DNA of 64,000 nt from Pythium myriotylum (Eukaryota; Oomycota; Peronosporomycetes; Pythiales; Pythiaceae). Location: contig JALJCQ010000008.1 of the NCBI GenBank assembly GCA_023091665.1, positions 558,001 to 622,000 of the forward strand. The letters run 5' to 3'. The notes under the pieces are model-generated. The model did no database searches, was not told the origin of the DNA, and saw only the letters and a program-made list of their open reading frames with translations. Positions 10,808 through 21,918 of this stretch are shown piece by piece. The stretch's first letter is position 1; each line of letters opens with the position of its first letter. The translations under genes were made by a program, and so were the position numbers.

Positions 10808-11834
10808 GCGACTGGCAAATTCCAACACAAGTGCTTAACGGAGTTCGCCGAAACCCAATGCCTTAAACGGTGTCTGTATAGTGTCGGGATGATTTGTCGT
10901 GGTGAAGATGAGTGCATGCAGTGGAATTGGAATGGACTTGACCGAGTAGACCTCGCCATCACGTTGAAAAAGGAAGCAATCAGTGAAGCTCACACGTGGC
11001 GTCGTCATTGCAGACCCCAGTCATTTCTGATCGAATGCCGGAGGAAAAGCCAAATGATCCACACGGTATTATGCTAAGGGCAAATCCACCCAACAACGAG
11101 AAGAAGAGGAACTTCAGTGCGGCGATTCTCGATTGCATGCTACGCCCAGCGAGTCAAGATTAACAGTTCGAAGCAGCTGAGGAATTAATGGCTGTCACCT
11201 GCAGTTTCTCACTTCGCGATCTTCTTCAAGATCGGCTCGCTTGAAGTTGTCCGCAGAGCTCCTCATGGGGTTCACATGTCTCCATTTTCGAACTCCATTA
11301 GGGCTGGAAACTTGAGCTCCACGGACGAATCACGCAAGCTTTTTCCTCAAGCACAAACGTCTTGCGACACACAGCGTCAACTCGCCGCATGATCACGAGA
11401 ACGTGTCGATCGTGCATTTCACTGCTTGCGTGCAGTAATCCGGCGTGGAAGGACCCTCGAGTCTTGCATGTGGCCCAGCAGGTCCACATCACAGCCCCAG
11501 GACATCATGACGCATTGCCTTCTGTGTCCCCCGAGCGCCAGTCTGAACCTACACTGCACGAGCGAGAAACGACCTACAGATTTTCTTCCTCCGAGCGGGT
11601 TTCCTCCTGGCAGCCAACAGCTGACGGCCATCTAGTTGCGTGACGCCACGATAATAGCGGCGACGCATCTCGCGCTCGCCTCGTGACTCACACGTGGATA
11701 ACTAGCTAGACTAATCGACGGCGATTGCCACTCGCCAGCCACCACCGTTGTCTTCCGCCGCAGATGTGCGGCGTGTCTCCCGCCATCGATTCTCATGCCG
11801 CGCCGGCCTCGTCGTCACGTCGTGCAGACGCCCA

Positions 11835-11854
11835 GAAAGAGAGAGAGAGAGAGA
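11835..11854. repeat. GA microsatellite
   Basis: A run of about nine GA dinucleotides lies in otherwise unannotated sequence. Confidence 0.85.
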
Positions 11855-12344
11855 TGGATCCATGGGACAACCGCCATTCGTAACCCACCGGAAGTCGCTT
11901 GGTGTCTCATGAGGACGATGGAGACCATCACTCCGACGCCGTCGTAGCGTTGTTGGTTCGGACCGTACCCTGTCCAATGTCGCACGAGCGTACCCCGTGT
12001 AACTCCCCAACCATTCCAATGTCGATTTTTTCAACATATGTATTTTCACAGGCTTGAGAAGGGCGCTTCTTGAGTCATATAACCCTTCCATCGCCACTCC
12101 TCACTTAAATCCACTTCCATCATCTTCCACGGGTATTCATTCCCACACCTTCGCTAGAGCTCTGATTACGCTTGTACCCCTTCTTGAGCCAGTTTCTCCC
12201 GAGGGGGAATGGTGATTGCGGCCGATAAGACTCCAGCCAATCCTCGCAATCCCCGGCGCTCGCGCCTCGCTCCTCACATCGCTTCCTGCCGCGCCGTGCC
12301 GCCGTCGACTCCGCTCTCCCGTCGAGTCGTCTCGCCTGCTCGCC

Positions 12345-13500
12345 ATGGCCGCCACGGTGCCGCACAAGCGCTTCCAGCTGCGCGACAAGGCCAACTTCCT
12401 CAACTATCTCAAGATCGAGCTCCACATCGTCAAGAAAGAATGGAAGGTCTTGCTGCCCTGCGTCATCATGCAGTGTACGTGCAACAACATGCATTTGGCA
12501 GAGATGATAGATCCGCTAATGGGGTTGTCTTCGTGTCTGCAGACGTCCACGGCGTGTTCCACAACCTCGCGTACTGGATCCAGGCCCACAAGCTCACGGT
12601 CGAGCAGCGCTTCCCGCTCCACGATCTCGGCTTCGAGCTCATGCCGGAGCTGAGTGAGGCCAACTCGCACATCTCCGAGTACCTCGTCTTCGGCGCTGTC
12701 TTCGCACCGGCCATCGTGCTCGTGCTCTCGATCCCGCTCTTCCGCTCGAACCCGAAGAAGCCGCGCTACGTCGCAATCATCCTCAAGCGTGTGCTGCTCC
12801 ACATCAGTATCGCGCTCGGATTCCGTATCATCTCGTTCCTCGTCACGTCGCTACCGGGTGCCGCACGCCAGTGCCGTCTCAACTTTGATGAGCAGTGCTT
12901 GGCCAAGAACCCGAACGACCCCATCCCGTGTGTCATCCCGAACCCGGATTTCAAGCCGCCGAGCACGGCCGAGTTCTTCACCAACATGGATGCGCTCAAG
13001 GGTGAGTTCGCTTCAAACTCTTTCACGGATTGCATGGAACATGTTTCACTGACTCGCTCAATTCTCGCTTTACAGGCTGTGGTGATCTGATGTTCAGCTC
13101 GCACACCATCTACACGATGTCGTTCATCTTGACCATCAGCAAGTACTGGTGGTACGACATCCTCATGGCCATCATGATCTGCGTACAGATCGCGATCGCG
13201 TTCCTCATCGTCGCTTCGCGTAAGCACTACTCGCTCGACGTGTTCTCGGCGCTGTACATCGTGCCGCTGCTCTGGTTCACGCACGAGGCGTACCTGCGTG
13301 ATATCAACCACAAGGACGTGCAGATCAACGCCAAGACGATCCAGGAGTTCTACGACATCGATATCACGTCGGATCTCCACCCGGGCCACCTTCCTATCTC
13401 GTCGGGAGTCCAAGACCAAGACGAGGAGCTCGGCGTCGAGCCGACCACTCCCGGCACGACCAGCTCGAACGCACCGTTCGAGCGGAAGAACTCGTTGTGA
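12345..13500 (+). CDS. Sphingomyelin synthase-like PAP2 enzyme (ceramide phosphotransferase family)
   Basis: Three exons (12345-12474, 12543-13001, 13076-13500) encode 337 aa with about six hydrophobic segments. The family's catalytic D3 motif is present as CGDLMFSSHT right at the start of exon 3, and D4 as RKHYSLDV. The two His and the Asp of the phosphatidic-acid-phosphatase-like triad are therefore intact. Family enzymes move a phospho-head-group (choline, ethanolamine or inositol) onto ceramide in Golgi or plasma membrane. Which head-group this one uses cannot be read from the sequence; ceramide phosphoethanolamine is plausible because oomycetes make it. The C-terminus is a hydrophilic tail with PTTPGTTSSN. 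Introns are 68 bp (GTACGT...CTGCAG) and 74 bp (GTGAGT...TTACAG). The ATG sits in a good context, CGCCATGG. Confidence 0.88.
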
Positions 13501-13979
13501 CTCGCGTACGCACGGAGTATTACAGAAAACAGCGACCGGAACAGCCTCCTGGGCTCGCCCCACGCCAGCAGGACTGCGACGATGTAAGTCTGTGGCTCCG
13601 TGCGTGACAGCGGAAGAACGAAACTTCAGTAGCGACCCGGCTCGCCACCCCCTTGCATTCCTCTCAAAAAGGCCAATATAGATGATATATACATTGACAC
13701 TCCAACTAGCCCAACGACACGAGCTGCTGACTCCTTTCCGTCCAGAGACCAGGCCGTGTGGACAACGAACCCCAGAGACAAGCAGGTCTATTTGACGACG
13801 AGCAATAATCAGGAGGTCAACTATTATTCCCCCCCCGACGCCCGATCCGCCAATATGTGAGTAATTCTGGGTCAATTTCCGAAACAAAAACCTGGGTTCC
13901 ATCCACTCACGTTACGTCATTTGACAGTCCAGATCGTCCTCGGAAGGAATGATGGTCGATTCGCCTGGCGGCGTCGTGC
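13501..13979. other. Intergenic, 480 bases
   Basis: No gene is seen. It holds the 3' region of the SMS-like gene and the upstream region of the hydrolase gene. It contains an eight-base C run near 13830. Confidence 0.4.
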
Positions 13980-15774
13980 ATGATCATCACCGAAGCTATC
14001 GAGGAGCTACACGGGGATCACTTGCCTTCTCACCTCCTCCCCGCCGCCATGCGTCCCAGCAGCACGGGCTCCTCGACCTCCGGCGACGCCAAGACCAAGC
14101 CCCTGCAGCCGCCGCCGCGCCCGGCGCTCTTCCAGTCGACGGCCTCGCGCCTGCTGCTGCTCGTGGCCTCGCCCTTCGTCGTGATTCTGCTGCTGATCTG
14201 GTGGCTGCTCGGCGTGCTCTTCGGACTGCCTGCCGTCGCGGTGGCCGCTACAAGCGTTGTGACTACATGGACCCTCTATTTCAGCATGCCCGGCATCCCC
14301 ACGGGCCTGCTGGACTGGCCCATTGTGTTCACGGTCGGCTACGCTGTGATCGTGTTCGCCAAATCCACGCCGAAAATCGTTCCGCTCGGCGTCACGGCGG
14401 CATTGTTCGTGTACGCGATCGTGCGTAACGTGGTTTACGACGCGCCGGACGACTCGACTCGCTCATTACTGACGGCGCTGACCGTGCTCGGCTGCATCCT
14501 GCCACTCTGGGTCACAGTCTGCCAACTCAAACTCTGGCTCCCGGCGGACGAGAAGGCTCTCGAAGAAGTTGAGAAGAAGATCTATCGGAAGTACATTGTA
14601 ACCGACCATACCACAGACGTGGTTGCGGGACTGGGTACCGTTCACGTTCCGTATTGTGGCGACAGCTCACGGTTGCCGCCTCGGACACTCGTGCTAGTGC
14701 ACGGCTACGCAGCTGGCAACGGTTTCTGGGCTGCGGTATGTGCTCGCTTTGTATCTTGTGCAAAATGGGGAATTGGGTGCTGATGGTGCGCATGCTCGAT
14801 GCAGAATCTGCAAACTCTCGCCAAGTTCTTCAATGTGGTGAGTAGTGACTTATTGCTTACGAGGTTAGTCAAGAGGCTGAGATTCTGTTTCCGATTATTG
14901 TAGTACGCTGTCGAGTGGAAGGGTATCGGACGCAGCATCCGCCCGAAGTTCCGCGCCAAGACTGATCAGGAGAAGGACGCCTTCTTTGTCGAATCACTGG
15001 AGGAATGGCGCCGCGTGATGCAGCTCGACCGGTTCATTCTTTGCGCCCACTCGATGGGGGTGAGTTCCACTGTGAGGATTGCATGATTCCAGGCACTGAG
15101 ATATTCATGGTGGTTGTGTCTGTTCTCAGGCAATCTATTCATCATTTTACGTCGAGAAGTACCCACAACATGTCGAACACCTCATTCTCGTGTCGCCTGC
15201 GGGTGTGGCGTCGTCCGGAAAGTCTGACAGCGAGCTCTTCTGGGCAGTGCAGCTCGCGGCCAAGTATCGTATCACACCGATGAGTTTAATTCGATTCTGC
15301 GGCCCGTTCGGCTTATCTCTCATGCAATGGATCCTTCGCCGCCGCATTGAGTGGGTGCCAGAGGGCAACATTATCCGCTCTGGCGACATCGACTTCGACG
15401 ATATCTCGACGTACTGCTACCACAACTGGGCTCTCAAGCCCTCCGGCGACATCGCCGTGTACACGCATCTTCATCCAGGCGCAACAGCTCCACGGCGGCC
15501 TCTGGACGAGATCTTCACGCCTGAGAAGACCCAAGTGCCACTTACATTCCTCTTCGGCGGCGGCGGCGATTGGATGCCCAGCGACCGTGCGCAGATGATT
15601 GTGCGTACTCTCGAGAAGACCCACTACGCCGTCTTCCGACTCGTGCCTGCGGCCGGGCACCAGGTGTTCATGGACAACCCGAGCGATTTCAACCAAATCC
15701 TCATCAACGCCGTCCACGAACACGAGCACGCCGTTGCGAACGGCACGGCCACGAGCTACCACCAGCACTATTAG
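13980..15774 (+). CDS. Membrane-anchored alpha/beta hydrolase of the ABHD4/ABHD5 (CGI-58) type
   Basis: Four exons (13980-14735, 14805-14837, 14904-15059, 15130-15774) give 529 aa. Three or four hydrophobic segments fill residues of about 50-190, then comes an alpha/beta hydrolase domain. Visible elements are the oxyanion-hole HGYAAGNGFW and the nucleophile elbow AHSMGAIYSSF, which is split by intron 3. An Asp in GGGGDWMPSD and the His in AGHQVFMD complete the triad. HQVFMD also fits the HX4D acyltransferase motif of ABHD4/5 proteins. Those relatives act on N-acyl phospholipids, lysophospholipids or lipid-droplet lipases; the long N-terminal membrane region is unusual. Exon 2 is only 33 bp. 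The ATG at 14049 lies in a better context and would give 506 aa. Introns are 68, 66 and 70 bp, all GT-AG. Confidence 0.87.
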
Positions 15775-17094
15775 ACAACCAGAGGAACGGCGAGGAAAAC
15801 GTCTAGTATCCTAGCTCCAATACAACTAAGATCCATATAAAACTGCTTGAACTACTAGCCGTACCGTACTAAAAAGGAAGAAGCTGGGACAAGTCCCAAC
15901 CGACGGAAGTCAACTTGTCGGGTCGTTGCAAGCATGAGACTCGTCTGGCATGCATTCAATCACGCCGGTCTTGCGCTTGTCCGCAACACCATCGCAGTCA
16001 GCATTGAAACATGCTCGCGGTTCAGCCACGTGCGAGTCACCTCTTGAAGTTGCAAATTGTGTCAAGGGCTGTCCCATCGTGAGGTCGTCAAGTCTAACGT
16101 GGAAAGCCTTCGCTGACGCCGTAAACAGCAATACTAGGCCGTTCCACTCGCTCCTCACGCGATCGGAGACATGCGAACTGGTTGAACAGATTGAAGCGAA
16201 ACCGTGCTGCTCAGACGCGAGCCGGAGCAGGAGGCCTCGTCACGTCGTGTGCTGTCTACAATCAACGCTGCGAGGCTCGACTATCAGATCTTTCTTGCAT
16301 GCGATACTGAGTGGGAGGATCTGCGGAATCTAGTTGAAGCAAACTTGATATCTCTCGAAGAGAGTTGAACTTTCTCCACGGCCGATCTCGTCAACATTAG
16401 TCCACACAGCGCTACGATACCACAACCCAGGTCGCTGGCGACCGGCAGTTTCAAGCGCCACAGCCGTCAAGAACCGATCGCCATGCGACGAACAGCACAG
16501 GATCTTTCACAGACGTCCACAACCACGGTACTCGTCTGCACTTGCCGGTGTGGCCCGCCTGGCTGACTCACCCAGGATCTTCTGTACAAGATCTGGAAAT
16601 CCGGATGAGGAAAACGAGGCGCGCGAGCGTGGCCGAAAAAGAAGCGGATAGGGCGGCACAAAGCTTCTCTTGAAGAGGCTTTTCTCGCGAGGGTGGACGA
16701 GGCCGAGTGACGACAGCCAGGGGTTGCACAAGGTGCCGCGCCACTCATCTTCAGTATCTTCCAGCACTCCGGTACGAATCAGCATGACAACCGGAGAATG
16801 GAGACAGCAGGAGCACGATCGGAGCTGAGGTGTCCGCGAGATCTCAAGCTTCAAATCAGAGTGAAGGGAAACGATTTCCTGCTGTGTCAGATTACTGCTC
16901 GGCGGTGACTGACCTCGGGGCTCTGCGGGAAAATGCTTACGGTACCTTCGGGCCTGCAAGATTCCTGCAAGTGAGCAGAGCCCACAGGAGACCCGTCCAA
17001 TGTAGGGCACAGGCCCGCTCGACGTGACAAACTGTCATCGACAGGCCTGACCTCTGCGTTTCTCTTTGTCTGGAAGGTGAGCTTGACCTAGATT
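15775..17094. other. Gene-free stretch of about 1.3 kb
   Basis: No coding sequence is supported. A minus-strand frame at 15910-16158 holds four Cys near its end but has no signal peptide or recognisable domain, so I do not call it a gene. Confidence 0.4.
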
Positions 17095-17111
17095 GTTCAT
17101 TTCCCATTCTG
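17095..17111 (+). promoter_or_regulatory. Oomycete-type core promoter (Inr followed by FPR-like)
   Basis: GTTCATTTCCCATTCTG resembles the oomycete initiator plus flanking promoter region, roughly GCTCATTYYNCAWTTT. It lies 45 bases upstream of the small secreted peptide ATG. The match is by eye and imperfect in the FPR half. Confidence 0.5.
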
Positions 17112-17139
17112 CCTTCTCCGCCTCGCATCCCCAGCCACC

Positions 17140-17280
17140 ATGCAGCTTCTACGCACGATCGCCGCCGCTGTTGTCGTTGTTGTGGCCAGCCTCACGCTCC
17201 CGACGACCGAAGCCTTCCACATCTTCTCCGTCAACGAGACCGAATCAACCCCTCAGCAGCCTCAGTACGCGAGCACGTAA
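17140..17280 (+). CDS. Small secreted peptide, 46 aa
   Basis: A short frame with excellent start context (CAGCCACCATG) encodes a 46-aa product. Residues 1-25 form a classic signal peptide: a charged start MQLLR, a run of Ala and Val, and a likely cleavage after TTEA. The mature peptide would be only about 21 residues, containing one NET glycosylation sequon and a Gln/Pro-rich end. The stop overlaps a good splice donor (CACGTAAGA), so a second exon could extend the protein. I find no convincing partner exon downstream. It sits in a stretch rich in secreted-protein genes and has an Inr-like motif upstream. No family is recognised. Confidence 0.5.
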   Translation: MQLLRTIAAAVVVVVASLTLPTTEAFHIFSVNETESTPQQPQYAST

Positions 17281-18592
17281 GAAGGACGCAATCGCCTCTA
17301 TCTTCGACTGTCTGTCACGCGATGGAGAAGAACCCTCGAACCCCAAAGAACCTACCATGTAAACCAACGATAAATATCATGTTCTGTTAGCCGCCGAAAG
17401 TTGTCCGAGTATGTCATTTCGCCCACCAGAACAGTTCAAGTCGGGTTGGGAGAGAGAATGAACCGAACGATCCTTCCTATAGAGCTGCTCGACAAGGATA
17501 GGGGGCTGTTTGTCAGTGAAGCCAGCGCTGTGATATCTTTGAAGTGAATTCTTCTCGACTTCACTAAACGCGGCAGCACTGACCACCCGAGCAAATCTCA
17601 CGCTTGGTGCCATGATGAGAGATACGATCTTTCCAGAGACAGAGCTTGCAGTCACATATCGATTTTCAGGGTTGCCGGTGTGCTCCATCTGAAAAACGGT
17701 GATGGTGATCATTCATGGTAAGTGCAGCCTCGATTCATTCCAGCATTCACTAGTTATGCAAATCAAAGCAGCACCCTGTCGACTGCAGTCCAGGCAAGAA
17801 CAGCATAAGCTGCACACCATCATCCGACCACAACGTTCGGGAAGTGGCTAGTTCTCGCTGGGTTCGAGGCTCGAATCTCAACTGGTAGGGACAGCAGCAG
17901 CGCGTGAGCACTTCGACAAATATCACGCTGCGTTTTTGGGACAGCCATCCTGGAATAGGCTGCACGCCATCCACCAAGTACAGAACCACTTCGATAGAAA
18001 TGGACCCCATGCGCGCGCAGGCGACATCGACGTGCTACACTCGTGCTCGTTTCTTTCCCATTGTCCCAAGCATTCAACCAGCGCACCAGCATGGAACGTG
18101 GCTCGTGCTCTGCCACCGGACACACGAGGTCCATTCGTCTACGGATGATGTGCGATCAAGGGTCGTCACACGCTGTATGCTCGTGCTACGTGAAGGTGAA
18201 TGAGAGGCATCGAACGGGGTTCACGAGCGACTGTCGCATGTGCAGCGTGCTCGCGGGAAACCGGCAGGAGTGGCGCCATCCGCGACGCGGCGGAAAGACA
18301 AGCGCGACGGGAACAACCGTGCGCTCTATGATTCGAAGGCATTGCCGATGGTCACGAGCCTTCATATCATTCTGTATCGTCGGGTCTCAGTTCTCTACCA
18401 ACGGGTGAGCTCCAGTCATAGCCTATGGAGCCTCAACAGGGCAACACGGGATAGTTGCATCTCTGAGGAGAATCTCGTTCGGCTGTCACAATCGACCAAG
18501 GGCACACCCTCCCTGTTCTCACATTCACCGAGTGCGGTTTCTCGTCTCCTCCTGGATCTTGGTTGGCGCTCTGGACTCCTGAGAGGCTGGCT
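17281..18592. other. Gene-free stretch of about 1.3 kb
   Basis: No supported coding sequence, RNA gene or repeat is seen here. A downstream exon of the small secreted peptide could lie near its left end but is not identifiable. Confidence 0.35.
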
Positions 18593-18610
18593 GTTCATTC
18601 TCCAATCTTC
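18593..18610 (+). promoter_or_regulatory. Oomycete-type core promoter (Inr + FPR)
   Basis: GTTCATTCTCCAATCTTC is a close match to the oomycete initiator/FPR consensus (TCATTCTNCAATTTT). It lies 54 bases upstream of the ATG of the 147-aa secreted protein, the usual distance. Confidence 0.65.
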
Positions 18611-18663
18611 CTCCCCAAGCTCAAGCCGCCCTAGATCCAACTCTACCCACCAGCGGCTCTACA

Positions 18664-19107
18664 ATGCAGATCATCCTCTCGCTCTCTGCTGCTCTGCTCG
18701 CACTCGCTGCTATCAGCACTCAACCAACCCACACGGCCGCCCAAGAGCTGCTGGTCGAGCCGGTCGATGTCAACGTGACCACGTACAACTCGGCCATCGT
18801 CGTGACTTCGCTCGCCGACGCGCGTAACTATGCCAACGAGCACACGCAGCCGATTTGCGTCAAGTCGGTCACGCGCGTGCGCGAGGCCGTCTACAACGCC
18901 ACGCGCGACTTGTACATTGAAGTGACGGGCTGCTCAGTTGACAAGCCCCAGGGCAAGTGCAAGACCAACGCCAAGTGCAACGTGCCCTTCGAGGTCCACG
19001 TCGTCGGGCCCGAGACGACGCCCGACTTCGACCCCGTCGCGACCATGGCCAAGGGCAAGTCGGTCAAGTCGCCCTACGTGATCCAGTCCATCGGCCTGCT
19101 CTTGTAG
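18664..19107 (+). CDS. Secreted protein of 147 aa with a possible cystatin-like fold
   Basis: One exon encodes 147 aa. Residues 1-26 (MQIILSLSAALLALAAISTQ...TAA) are a signal peptide with probable cleavage before QELLVEP. The mature part has a pattern ending in ATRDLYIEVTGC followed by a Cys-rich loop with Lys. It has four Cys after residue 55, so disulfides are likely. The arrangement of a helix-like N-terminal block, a VxxVxxAxY strand and a YIEV strand recalls secreted cystatins. The QxVxG loop of active inhibitors is not evident, so this is only an impression of fold. It lies next to a multi-Kazal inhibitor gene, which fits a secreted protease-interaction cluster. The start is fixed by the signal peptide and by the promoter motif at 18593. 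Confidence 0.75.
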   Translation: MQIILSLSAALLALAAISTQPTHTAAQELLVEPVDVNVTTYNSAIVVTSLADARNYANEHTQPICVKSVTRVREAVYNATRDLYIEVTGCSVDKPQGKCKTNAKCNVPFEVHVVGPETTPDFDPVATMAKGKSVKSPYVIQSIGLLL

Positions 19108-19833
19108 TGGTGCACCGCGAGCTCGTCTTCTCTTTCTTCCAATGCACTGAATACATGTAATTATCTGCGACGTGTGAGCATCATTACATATACATTGAGC
19201 TCCTCGGCAGCTCCGAGCCAATTCTGGCTTCCCTGCAGATGGAAAGCAGCAACCACGTTCTTCCCGCAGACGAAAGGCCCTCGCGTCCGACACCAACTCT
19301 CCATCTTCTACGCAGATCATCTCCCGCTCTGGTGGCGACAATTTTCGCTCGAAAGTTTGAGCTCGTGGGTTGCGACTGTCGGTGGCGCCCACTTCTTTGC
19401 CGGCGCGCGAGCCAAAGTCGATTTCTTCCGCGCCTCACGACGCGGCAACCGCGACAGTCGAGTGCTGAAGCTTGCCAATCGCCCGAATGTCCTGGTGGAG
19501 CCTGAGCCCAGCAGCTGGAAGACAGTGCCTCAACATTCCTAAATTCATACCCTCTTCTTTCAGTATTTATCTATTATCAAAGGTTCACAATTCACGATTA
19601 TCCAGTGACTGCAATAACTTTATGGTACCAAGTATGCAATCCCACAGTTCTGAGTCCACCCGTCCAGCCTCTCCGAACCTGCTGGATGGAGCCAATCACC
19701 GCATCTCCAGCTGGCAATTACGCGACTTCCGACCCAAAGACGTCCGGAGCGATCCTTCCGCATCTCCGCGCCGCTCCTCCCGCGCGGCGCCGCGCCATTC
19801 CCCAACTGCCCACGACCGAGCGACGTCGACGCG
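19108..19833. other. Intergenic, 726 bases
   Basis: No gene is supported. The last 200 bases are the GC-rich upstream region of the Kazal gene. Confidence 0.4.
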
Positions 19834-21288
19834 ATGCCACGCCGCTCTTTGGCCCCCGCGGCGCTGCTGCTGCTGCTCGCCTCGCGCGTCCACGGCGCCA
19901 ACTTCTGCGACCTCATCAGCTGCACGAGCGACGTCGCGCCCGTGTGCGCGTCCAACGGCGTCTCCTACAGCAACGCGTGCCTCTTCCAGATCGCGCGATG
20001 CAACGACGAGTCGCTCAAGATCACGCGCACGGGCGAGTGCGAGGTCGCGGCCGACGCGACGCTGACGCCCACGACCACGCCCACGCCAACACCCGTGGCG
20101 TCGGTGACCTCGCGACCGATCGCTACGTGCGAGATCATGTGCATTGAACGCTACGAGCCCGTCTGTGGCTCGGACGGGAAGACCTACGGCAACAGCTGCA
20201 AGCTCACGCTCGCCAACTGCAACAACCGCTTCACCGAAGGCTACAAGAAGGTCACGGTGGCCTCGGACGGCGAGTGCGCCGCTGCCGACGCCACGGTCGG
20301 CCCTGCCACGGACGCTCCGGCCAACGCGAGCATCGAGACCGTCGCTCCAGACGCTGACACGAACTTCACGGAGCCCGTGCGCCTCTGTGCGATCCTATGC
20401 GCTGACGACTACGACCCTGTGTGTGGGTCAGACGGCAAGACGTACTCGAACTCTTGTGAACTGCGACGCGCCGCGTGTACATCTCGCGACGAGTTGACCG
20501 AGGCGTCGAAGGGCGAGTGTGCCGCCTCGGATGCATCGTCGGCGGAGGAACCGACCGCCGTGCCGGCCAGCTCCACGCCTGTCCCGGCGCCGGCGGATAC
20601 CAACAAGTGCTCGGACATCTGTCCACAGATCTACTCGCCAGTGTGCGGCTCGGACGGCAAGACGTACTCGAACAAGTGTGCGTTCAACGTGGCCAAGTGC
20701 AAGGCTGGCTTCTCGACGACCATGGCTGTGGCGTCGGAGGGCGTGTGCGGGGCGGAAAGTGACGCAGAAATCACGCCAGTGCCGACTCCGAAGCCTATCA
20801 CACCAATGCCAGCTCCGAAGCCGACAGCGACTCAGTCCACCAAGTCGTGCGGATTCTCGTGCCTTGCTGTCGTGGAAGGCAACTTCTGTGGCTCCGACGG
20901 TGTCGTGTATCGCAGCAAGTGCAGTCTTCGTCGAGCTGCTTGCGAGAACCCTTCGAAAAACATCACAGAGGCTCCTTCTAGCGTATGCTCCAAGGAAACC
21001 GGCGCCATAATATCACCTCGCACACCAAGGCCAGCTCCGAAGCCTATCACACCGATGCCAGCTCCGAAGCCGTCAGCGACTCAATCCACCAAGTCGTGCG
21101 GCTACGTGTGCCCTTCTGTCATGGAAGGCTCCTTCTGTGGCTCTGATGGTGTCGAGTATCCCAGCAGGTGCACTCTTCGTCTAGCTGCTTGCGAGAATCC
21201 TTCGAAAAACATCACAGAGGCTCCTTCTGACGTATGCTCCAAGCCAGCCACTGTGAAGCCATCGCCTTTGTTCATCCAGGGTGAGTGA
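19834..21288 (+). CDS. Secreted six-domain Kazal serine protease inhibitor
   Basis: A single exon encodes 484 aa with a signal peptide (about residues 1-21, MPRRSLAPAALLLLLASRVHG). Six Kazal domains follow, starting near residues 25, 95, 185, 257, 338 and 420. Each has six Cys and the hallmark PVCGSDGKTYSN or a variant of it. Domains are joined by Pro/Thr/Ala-rich linkers. Domains 5 and 6 are close copies with the shared linker PKPITPMPAPKP and the variant EGxFCGSDGV, so they arose by a recent internal duplication. Such EPI-type inhibitors are secreted to the host apoplast, where they block subtilisin-like proteases. The stop at 21286-21288 is followed by a homologous tail in the +1 frame (see 21281-21409). 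Decayed relatives lie at 22.9-23.7 kb and a one-domain relative at 23998. Confidence 0.93.
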   Translation: MPRRSLAPAALLLLLASRVHGANFCDLISCTSDVAPVCASNGVSYSNACLFQIARCNDESLKITRTGECEVAADATLTPTTTPTPTPVASVTSRPIATCEIMCIERYEPVCGSDGKTYGNSCKLTLANCNNRFTEGYKKVTVASDGECAAADATVGPATDAPANASIETVAPDADTNFTEPVRLCAILCADDYDPVCGSDGKTYSNSCELRRAACTSRDELTEASKGECAASDASSAEEPTAVPASSTPVPAPADTNKCSDICPQIYSPVCGSDGKTYSNKCAFNVAKCKAGFSTTMAVASEGVCGAESDAEITPVPTPKPITPMPAPKPTATQSTKSCGFSCLAVVEGNFCGSDGVVYRSKCSLRRAACENPSKNITEAPSSVCSKETGAIISPRTPRPAPKPITPMPAPKPSATQSTKSCGYVCPSVMEGSFCGSDGVEYPSRCTLRLAACENPSKNITEAPSDVCSKPATVKPSPLFIQGE

Positions 21289-21409
21289 TGTATCTATCAT
21301 CTGTACGCAGCACTACGGCAACCGCCTCGATGTGTACTTGACGGTGACGTACAACAGCTCTTGTACATTCGTGAATGCTCAGTGTGGCAAAGCCACGCTC
21401 ATCTTGTGA
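21281..21409 (+). other. Out-of-frame C-terminal tail after the Kazal gene
   Basis: One base out of frame with the Kazal gene, an open segment reads on for 42 codons to a TGA at 21407-21409. It includes YNSSCTFVNAQCGKATL. The matching position downstream of the one-domain Kazal gene has a similar tail (24272-24418). It looks like an ancestral C-terminal region cut off by a single-base shift at CAGGGTGAG. Confidence 0.5.
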
Positions 21410-21918
21410 ATCGGACCTGTGGTGGGGTGCAGTAAGAAGCGGATCTAATGCTAACTGCTGAATGTATGATTGCGTGGATTCGATGAATCGGTTGTCCTAA
21501 CGTTACAGAAAGCTCAGCTCTCTTTGGCGGGCTGGGTGACCCATTATTACGCCCCAGGTACTAAACAACAAAAATCTGTCACTCTCCTAAATTCAATCAC
21601 AACGGAACATTGAACTGAAACACTGAAACTTTCAGTGTTTCAGTGTATTTCGCGCGCCTTTCAGCCTGAAAGCCACGAGGCGAAGTACGTAACACCACCA
21701 GTATTCGAGGCTTCTTCACACTTGAACTGCACCACGCGATCTTGAGGAGAGAATACGCGTGTCCCACATCGGCGTCCATCAAAAGAAAACAATGGATGCC
21801 AATTCCCGGTCAGTGGCAATCGTGTTGTCTCATTTTCGAACAAAGAACAATGTTGTTGCTCGCTCTTCTACTGCTCGCGAACGCACTCGTTGGAACTATA
21901 TGAGGGTGGCGTTGGCAC
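21410..21918. other. Intergenic, about 510 bases
   Basis: No gene is seen. A short imperfect inverted repeat around ACACTGAAACTTTCAGTGTT lies at about 21619-21641. Confidence 0.35.

Larger units (their letters stand above)
10019..12344. other. Gene-free stretch of about 2.3 kb
   Basis: No coding sequence can be supported on either strand. The open frames present are short, low in complexity and lack homology that I recognise. It contains the tandem repeat at 10727-10807 and a GA microsatellite at 11835-11854, listed separately. Confidence 0.5.

Noticed and set aside
12766..13902. 378-codon minus-strand frame
   Set aside because: It is antisense to exons 2 and 3 of the SMS-like gene, whose catalytic motifs and splice sites are clear.
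15910..16158. Cys-containing minus-strand frame as a small secreted effector
   Set aside because: It has no signal peptide and no upstream exon that could supply one.
21281..21310. A 30-nt intron joining the Kazal gene to its downstream tail
   Set aside because: It is too short and gives a frame other than the one in which the two tails resemble each other.
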